Part shown: in pieces, positions 51,600-60,300 of the stretch
Position numbering within the stretch: the stretch's first letter is position 1
Layout of the letters: the number at the start of each line of letters is the position of its first letter
NCBI GenBank assembly: GCA_012845835.1
Contig: JABAKD010000002.1
Location: forward strand, 11,320,120 to 11,384,119
DNA length: 64,000 nt
DNA from: Undaria pinnatifida
Lineage: Eukaryota > Sar > Phaeophyceae > Laminariales > Alariaceae
Direction of reading: 5' to 3'
Position numbers and translations under genes: made by a program
The notes under the pieces: model-generated
The model's database searches: none
The model's input: only the letters and a program-made list of their open reading frames with translations
What the model was told of the DNA's origin: nothing

Positions 51600-54030
51600 G
51601 GGGAGATCAATCTATGCTGATCATGTCGACGTGTCGTTTCCACTCTTACCCAGCAGAAATGCCGTTTATTTGAGCGTCCAGCGCGCCCGGCGACTCTACT
51701 GATGGTGGTCACCACAAAAGCACGCACGGCTTCTTCCACGATGCGCGTCGCATAAAACCTGCACCAAAGCTGGTCATGGGAACCTACACTATTTCGGGGT
51801 GACTCTTGTTTATTCTTACGGCGTTGTCGAAGCGTCCATAGCAGTATTCTTGAGGGTGCCATGGCGGTATTCTCGAAGCTGCCATTGAATCCGACCGTCT
51901 ACGCCAACTGTGGTGATGCAGATGACGCAAGCACATGCGTGCAGTCGATTTCCCGTCTTTACGGGGGTTTGCAAGCCACGCAGAACGCCCAACGCGGATT
52001 GATGTTTGGGGTATACCGAGTACCAGGTATTGAATTCGAACAAAAAACATGTTTCGGATCGAGCGGTGCTCAAAATCCTATCCTTTCAACCAAGTGTCTT
52101 GAGCGCACCATTGAATTTTCCCTCCACGCCCTTGCGACGGGTCAACCTATTGTCTTCGGCCATTATTTCAAGGATTCAACAATGTTTCGGATGTACAAGG
52201 AGCACGTCATCAAAATAAAGGCCCGACTATCGACGCCCTCGACCTGATCCGCAAACACGCGTTGCCAGTCCTACTCAGGTGACCCATGTACCAACGTTTT
52301 TTTTTACAACTCTTAGGAAGAAGTGCGCACACTCTATCACCACGCACATAGTCTCATCATCAATGTAGAGACCCGATTATTACAAGGAGCTGACTCGACC
52401 CGAGCTCCCTTGACCAAACGTCATCCCACGCGATGCAACCCAGCAGCACACTGTTCCATTATTATTTTAGTCTTACGGCGGCCGGGAAGAAGTTGAAACT
52501 TGAGTTCGCCACACTTGGACGTATGCATCGTATGTCAATTTAGCTCGAGTGTCGAAACGACGGTGCTATAATGCCATGGCAAGGGCAGCACAAGCGGCCG
52601 CGACCTCCAGCGGCCGTGGAACGGCATCACGAGGTTTCAGCTGCAGCAGGGGACTCTATCCAGTGGTCATCTATTTCCAGGCAAGGGAAACAATTGGCTG
52701 AGTCGCTTTCATCCTCTTACGTAAGCAATACCACAAGCTCAGTGCTCCAAACGGCTGCGGCAGGCAACGCTACACCAGTGGTCATCTATCCAGCAGGTGA
52801 CATTTGCCAGCGATTGTCTACCCAGCAGGTGACGACTACACCGGCCGTCATCTACTTCCAAGCAAAGGAACGCTTGGCTGACTCGTTTCCGGCTTCTTTT
52901 TTGCTGGGAATAACTGGACAAAGCATGGGACGCACGTGAAGGATTGGTTGACAGCGAACAACGAGGGAGAGACAGATGAAAAGCCGTGCTTGTACGCTTG
53001 CATTCTTGCATAATTCTGTGTGTTACACTGTTTTTAGCGGAAAATAAGTGCGCGATGCACGGGAGGTACGTAAAGGGACTGGTCGACAACGAACAAGAAG
53101 GGATGAGGAGGGACGGATAAAAAGGGGTATTGTTTCGTTGCGCTTGGACACCCTTTCTTGTGACCACGGACGCGTTAGACTTCAAGGAAATGAGCTCATA
53201 TGAAAGCATCATCATTCATCATCATCACTTTTCTGTCTTGGCCGATATGCCCGGGCGACTATCCAACGTTCGTACTGGAGGGGGCTCCTAAAGCGGCAGA
53301 GGACAAGCGAGGACGAAAAACGCGCCCACTCTATGAGCGAATGCGGAATACTGATAAGGGACGGGGGATCTTTGAGTGCTAAATCAAACCAAACGGCAGC
53401 AGTGACACAAACAAAAAACAAAGCCAACGTGGACCAGCATCGCCCGACGGATGGCACCTGCACACAACGCAATCACTGTTTGTTGCAATTTACTGCTCGG
53501 CACACCATGACCAAACTACCTCGAGGTGGTTTTTGCTTGAAGCTATTGTGTGCGCTGCTGCACCCTGGTTAGTAACGCTAGTTTGTCTGCCGCTCTCAAT
53601 GCGCACCTATTTTCCGGTCTGATCCATGCTTCGGCAGGGTTAGCACCTAGATTACCTAAACTTTCTGAGAGTCCTTGCTCGTGCTACAACGGTGGGGGTA
53701 CCGCCGACCTGGTACATTTTACGAGACCCCTCGCTCTAGCAGCTCTTCACCGCACATCTAAACCACCGACTTCGAGAAAAAAACAAAAGCTAAGCCCAAT
53801 ACTGAATCTCATGGGCTAGGAATCAAACGCATCATACAAAAAAAAACTTCTAGTATATTTATGTGCACATTGGATCAAATTATCCTGCCCTCAGCCGAGG
53901 AGCTACGACAATGATAATCTGTAAATGTTTAGCCAACAAGTGCTACAGTACTCCTAGCGTAAGCACGCGTCAATTCTCGGGCGCAGCTGTGCTTTTTTTG
54001 CTGGAATCAATCATCGGGCACCCGAATTGG
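51600..54030. other. No firmly supported gene between PACRG and the EF-hand locus
   Basis: Plus ORFs 51861-52247 (SISRLYGGLQATQNAQRG) and 52571-52939 look moderately protein-like but have no recognised motif. The second contains a ~60 bp DNA repeat (GTCATCTA.TTCCA.GCAA.GGAA at 52668 and 52848). A family 3 fragment lies at 52455-52555. The 3' exon of the EF-hand gene should be in this interval on the minus strand but was not identified. Confidence 0.4.
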
Positions 54031-54095
54031 TAGGTTATCCGTGTTTAGGACTTACCAGATTCGGGAAGAGCGCTTTTTCTATCATGTGGAACCAA
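54030..54095 (-). pseudogene. Degraded copy of EF-hand exon 6 3' end with its donor (exon echo)
   Basis: Plus-strand TTATCCGTGTTTAGGACTTACC then AGATTCGGGAAGAGCGCTTTTT repeats TTCTCCGTGCTTAGGACTTACC and AGATTAGGGAACTTCTTGGC at 54125-54170. It includes the GTAAGT donor and flanking intron; the offset is ~92 bp. Confidence 0.88.
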
Positions 54096-54146
54096 TACTC
54101 GGGCATATGAATTCGTTTCTGTAGCTTCTCCGTGCTTAGGACTTAC

Positions 54147-54302
54147 CAGATTAGGGAACTTCTTGGCGACGACCAAAAATTCGTCTGAGGTCAGAGTGCC
54201 AGATCCGTCGGCGTCGGCCTGCTTCATGATTGTCTGCGCTTTGTTCGCGACAGCCTTTGCAGAAGATAGGTGGTTGGCCTTTAGGACCGACACCAATTCC
54301 GC
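54147..54302 (-). CDS. EF-hand gene exon 6 (EF-hand 4)
   Basis: Fifty-two codons: AELVSVLKANHLSSAKAVAN, KAQTIMKQADADGSGTLTSD and EFLVVAKKFPNL. The loop DADGSGTLTSDE has all calcium ligands (D1, D3, S5, T7, E12). The acceptor is TGCTAACAG and the donor CTG followed by GTAAGT; both phase 0. Confidence 0.95.
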
Positions 54303-57300
54303 CTGTTAGCATGCAATACGGAGGCGTTGTAGGTGCGTTTCCGGGGGAGGACCATAAGCAAAGCTAATACACGCACGACGTGCCCAGACATTTCAGACCA
54401 TGAGACAGATTGCCGACCGACCGACCCGTCTTATGCTACAGTAGATAGATTATCTTACGAATGTGATTACTACCAATGCCGGTATATCAGTAACATAAAA
54501 TGTAAGCTGCGCAAATCGTCCAGTGAATGTGTGACTACTGTTGATTTATCAGTGGTGGTAATAACAGGAATCCATCTCTAAGCCGAGCATGAAACTTGCG
54601 CGTATATTTCGTACACCAGCAGCAAGTTTCTGCATAAATTTTGTCGTCAAAAACAAGCCACAAAAATAATAAAGGAGCTGGCGAATTCATCGGCCGACCG
54701 CCAGAACAAAACAACTCACCAACCAAATCAACTCAACACCATGTCAACATAAAAAAAAAAAACTCGTCAATATCAGTGCCATTCCACCTCACGACGGAGC
54801 AGGAGGCTCATCCGAGTTGGTCTCGCACTCAAGCTCGGCCGAGATGCGTACTGCGGTAGAAGTACGTAGCGCATGATTTGTCTGGGATGCCAATTAACCT
54901 TAGGAGCTCTATACATCACCCGAAAACTGACTTTAAGATCAAATCAAATTGCAACCCGTAAACACGTTGGTTTTAGGTCCTCAACGCGTTGACAGGTCTT
55001 ACGTGGATGGGTGCGGGACAAGATAAACTCCCAGATTATCACGCAAAAAAACTCGTTATTACTGAACCGTCGAGATCTGACGTGCCGGTGGTTTTTTGCT
55101 CGCTTCCTGGGCGACATCGGTGCTCGTGTGTCCCCGTCCCCCCGCTCACTTCATCTCGAGCTATAGAACCAACAGAACATTTCCATGCCCCAAGCATAGA
55201 ATAACGATGTTATACACGGCTTTTTAACGAATTTGGGCAATTTTTCAGAGAATCCCACGGTAGGAGTGAAGCAGATTCTAAGAAATTTCTGAGCTCCTAT
55301 TAATAACACGAGGAGCTCAACATCAACATCATCATCACCCGAAACATGACTTCGAAGGCATTCGCTCGGCGCAAATTTGACCAAGTATTATATTCGCTAG
55401 TCCTAAATCAAATGCTACATACTAGTAAAAGTTACTAGACCAACCGGTAGCTTCTCACTTGAGCAGCTGAACCGCACTATAGAGGTCAGAAATGTTCGTT
55501 TGGCCCAGAAAGTGCAACCCCTACCGCATTATAGAGGGATGACTCTTTGGGTCCAAAACATTATGGTGCTTGGGTCTGATTGAGGAGCGATTCGGCAGTC
55601 ACAAATTTTTCCGCCAAAAATTGCCACCCCTATCACAGCACGTGCGTGCCCCAGCCGGGCGGAATGCTACGGTCGAGGTGTGTTCACCTTGTTTATTTCC
55701 GAGGCCCCCAAAATCAGGCCTTGAGAGTAAAAACCCAAAAGGTGATTTTGTGATGAACAAACCATCCCATGGCCTAGGTGTGCAAACATTCGTGTCGCGA
55801 AACAACAATGACGAAATTCCGACGATTTCGGGTTAAGGAGCGCTAGCCGTCTTTCAGAAACAAGCTTTAAGAAGCCAACTTTCAGACACACACTTTCAGA
55901 CACAAGCTTCCAGAAAAAACTTCCGGAAACAAAACTTCAAAAACAAACTTTTAGAAACAAATTTTCACAAACAAACTAGTTCAGAAACAAACTTTCAGAA
56001 ACAAACTTTCAGAAACGAACTTTTAGGAGCAAACTTTCAGAAACAAACTTTCAGAAACAAAATTTCAGAAACAAAATTTCAGAAACAAAATTTCAGAAAC
56101 AAAATTTCAGAGCAGACTATTAATATTTCAGAAACAAACTTTCAGGAACAAACTTTCAGGAACAAACTTTCAGAAACAAACTTTTCGAAACAAACTTTCA
56201 GAAACAAGCTTTCAGAATAAACTTTCAGAACAAACTTTCAGAAACAAAATTTCAGAAGCAAAAAAGGCTAAAAGTGCTACAACATCTGTCGTAGCACGCG
56301 TCAACGAGACGTAGGCTACGGCAGGGTGGATGTTACGATATACCCCCCTTTTCCACTACCGGATTTGAGCTATCATACTTGCACGACTGACTGTATGCAC
56401 AACCGGCAAAAAAAATTCAGGCGAAAAATGGAGCGGCGCAACGTAGCTAACCATTCCATTGGGGATTCATGTTGCTAAAGTGAAACACCACGAAACCGTA
56501 AGAACATGAAGGAACAGGGGGGTGACTCGCGTGAGTGACCCCGAGCCCCTGCGAAAAAAAGGCCCAAAAATGACCCCCCCCCTACTGCAGCACGTGTCGC
56601 CCATGTATCGTACTAGTAAACGCACCATGGAGAGGAAGCCGCTTCGGTCCTCGTCAAACATCGTGAAAATGAACTGCGTGCGCGATTCCAACGTCCATTC
56701 CACGAAGTTGGCCATGCCGAGAAAAAGCTGTAACAGGGTGCAAAAAACGATAGGTAGTTGAAAAAAACGGCATTCGTTGACGTTTGGCGTTGGCTAGAAG
56801 GTATGTAGGTTGACACCAATCTACCGTATGAGCGGCACCCGCAGCATGCCCCCTTCTGTCACGTCACTGCACAACGATCGTAGTGCCTGCCGACGTTCGT
56901 GGAGGTTTGGCAATACTGTGAAGGCAGTTTAAGTCGAAAAAGAAGCGAAATGCGTGCGCGATTCCTGCGCCCATTGGACGGAGTTGGCTACGCCCAGAAA
57001 TAACTGGAGTATGAGTCGCAACAGAGAGTAAGAAGGCAGAGTGGAGCAAGGACGGCAGGCGGAATATGTAGATGCTGAGCCGGAGGTAGGTACAAGCAGA
57101 TAGACTTCGTGCGGAGCTGTCTTTCTTTATTTTGTTTCCCTCGGCTGTCTTCTCTTTCTGGGAGTGTCTTTATTATTAATATGGGGGATCAAGGTTGAGT
57201 CTCATATGCTGCACATTGTCGGATGGCAAAATATCAGCAGACCGAGGCTAAGGTTGGGGAAGTAGCTTCATTGTCGCTACCGGATTTGGGCCTCTCGCGC

Positions 57301-60300
57301 GAGTAGCCCTGTACCTCACGGACAAAAATACTTGAGGCGACTTTTTTGGCGCGTCGTAGCTTACCATTCCATTGCAGAATCACATCGCAAAGTTAAAACG
57401 GCACAAAGCTTAAGACCGCCAAGGAACAGCGGGGTCACTCGTGCGACTGATCCCGAGCTACTGCAAAAAAAGCCAAAAAAATGAACCCCCTAGCCTGGGT
57501 CAACGGTGCAGTATCGGAGTAGAAACCGATATTCGCCAGACGTTTGAGGCGTCAGCTAAAAGGTATGCCAAAAAAGAAATTGTCTACTGAATGCATATTT
57601 TCGGGAGGGAAATGAACTACTTTAATAACAATGATGACATCGTGGACATTTGGCACTAGCTAGAGGGTGTTGGCTAGACTGAGGTTCGTGGACGTTTGTC
57701 ATTAGCTAGACCGATGTTCGTGGACGATTGACATTAGCTAGAAGGCGTCACAGGTCACACATGTCTGATTTATGATCCATTCTTTCAGTCACTTCAACAC
57801 ATTCCCCCACGGTAAGCACGCTCTTGTTGAGTTACGAAACTTTGAACGTAAATGTAAGGACCGTTTGATGTCCACACTAATAACGGTGTTTTTCCTTTGT
57901 GTAGAGGTATGCTACTGAGGGAGGGGGGCGGTAGTGATGCTTCCGGAATGTGCAACCCAGCAAGCCGAATTCCTCGTGACCGTCTTCAACTTCCATCATG
58001 TTTCGCTGACTAAACCCCCCGCCTTCTCTTCGTTGATTTCGGGCCTCGAAATCTCCCGCGTATATCGTCTTCCTCACAGACGGATAATTTAAATGATGTC
58101 TTCAACTACTCCTTAGTATGAATTAATTGCGGCGCCACGGCGTTTCGCCTGCCATACAGGACGGAAACTAAATAGATAATGTTCCCGTTGTTTTGATTTC
58201 GTTTGGAAATGTTCTCGTTCCCACCGGTTGTATGAGAGATCGAAATTTCAGCTGGACATTGTCTGAAAACAAAACCTAATACTGAAAAAGATCGTAGCAA
58301 TATTCAGTGGCACTACAGCGTAGACGGTAGACGAATGTTCAATGAGAGAAGAAGACGGAGCATGGACAGCAGGTGGAATAGAGTGACGTTATCGTGTGCT
58401 CGAAAGCGCAAAATAATCATTTGTCTCTGTTACCAGTACTTTTCTCCTCATCGAGGACTTCCCTTTTCCACCCCGCTGAGGTTACGTCTCACACGAAAGG
58501 GTCGTATTTTCCTTACCTCACGGATATCCACTTTCTCCTCGTTCACTGCAAGGCCTGCACCGCCACCAGTCCCTGGGAGAGCGTACAGCTTGAAGAGCTT
58601 GCGGTACTGCCCCGTAGCCTCCACGTTGAACACCTGCGAGGCAGAAAACATGCCACTTTCGAATGGAAACCGAAACATATGCCATGAAACCTTCACACAT
58701 CAAACAGATGACGATCTAGATCCTCTAGATCCTCTAGATCCTCTAGATCCTCTAGATCATCTAGATCCTCTAGTTGCCTTGTACGACATGTTGTGCAAGG
58801 GTCATCCCACGCTAGGGGTGCAGCAGATTCTAAGAAGTTTGTCAGCTCCTAGCGTGAGGGGCTGAATACCTCACCAGAAACGTGACTTTGAAGACATTCG
58901 TTCGCGCAACCAGACCAATGCACTCGTAAAAATATCATAGTAACCGAAAGTTCCACGCTTGAGGAGCTTAACCGTAACATTTACACTAATATTGACAACA
59001 ACAACCACAACAACAACAAAAACAACAACAACAACCACAACAACAACAACAACAACAACAACAACCACAACAACAACAACAATAACAACAACAACCACAA
59101 CAACAACAACCACAACAACAACAACAACAAGGTCCAACCTCTACCGTGGGATGACTCCAAGGGCCGCATCAAACAAATCCCACCCTGCAAACGCGATCTG
59201 GATCGTGTAGATCATGTATATCTAGAACATGCCCGCCCCGAGACGTGTAGATCATAACATGGGGATCTCTCTGTCTCGCGGGTTAAATCTTTCTTTTTTT
59301 TTAAGGTTGGCATCCCATTGTTTTCCTTGTGGGGGTACCCTTTGTTTGGTAACTTTTCCAAGCAAACAGAGCGTACAGCGGCTTGAGCACACGAAGGCAC
59401 GATCTGACGATCGATGGAAGAATCTCACAGACCGCCGCCAGCCCCCCCCTCCCCCTACCTCAACAACGAATCTAAGCTCGTGCACCTTGCACTCCTCCTA
59501 GACGGAAGTTGTCCTCAACCCAACGACGCTAAAGGTAGCCAGACTGTTGTCGTCGCAACGAAATCGTTTTCCCATGGAAAAATCCCCCCCAACATCGGCA
59601 CCACACAAGGCAATTCATTTCGAGTTGCAAGAGCGGCCGATCGTCTGGTGGACAAGGTAGCCCCGCTGGTTATACTTCCCGCCCCCAACCCTTCATTTAA
59701 TTTCCAAGTCGCTGTCATGAAGCGCCCAGGAAACGTGTGCGGCAGTACGAGCCTATCAGCATGCTGCGCGCGCGTGGTACAGCGCCTTACACCGCTGTTC
59801 GGACTCATCTCCTACCCTAGCAGCCCGAGCTGTGCCTTCCGTCTGTGTTACCGACGCTGAATTCGTATATTATTTTCGACGTTCTTTTATCCAGGGAGGA
59901 TGAGGCGCATGCTACTAATAGTGTATTAATAGCGTACTAATAGTGTACTAATAGTGTGCTACCGTAATAGTGTATTAGTGATAGTACGGCGTGGGTGCAC
60001 CTCTTTTTTTCGGAGGATCTTCACTCGAGGAGGCGGCTTTTTTTTGTAGCCTTTGTAGACTTTATAGACTTTTGTTTTCAGAAGACAAAAGCTACGGCGG
60101 GGGGGGGTCGCTTTTGCGGCCTTTGTTCGCGGTGGCTCCGGGTCAATCGCGCGAGTGACCCCCTCGTTCCTTTGCGTATTAAGGGTTCGAGCTGTAGTGG
60201 TCATTTCGCGATATCAACCCGCAATGGAATGGTGAGCTACGCTGCACCAAGAAAATCGCCTAAAGCCTTTGAGTCCGAGAGTTACAGAGTCACTCGTGCT

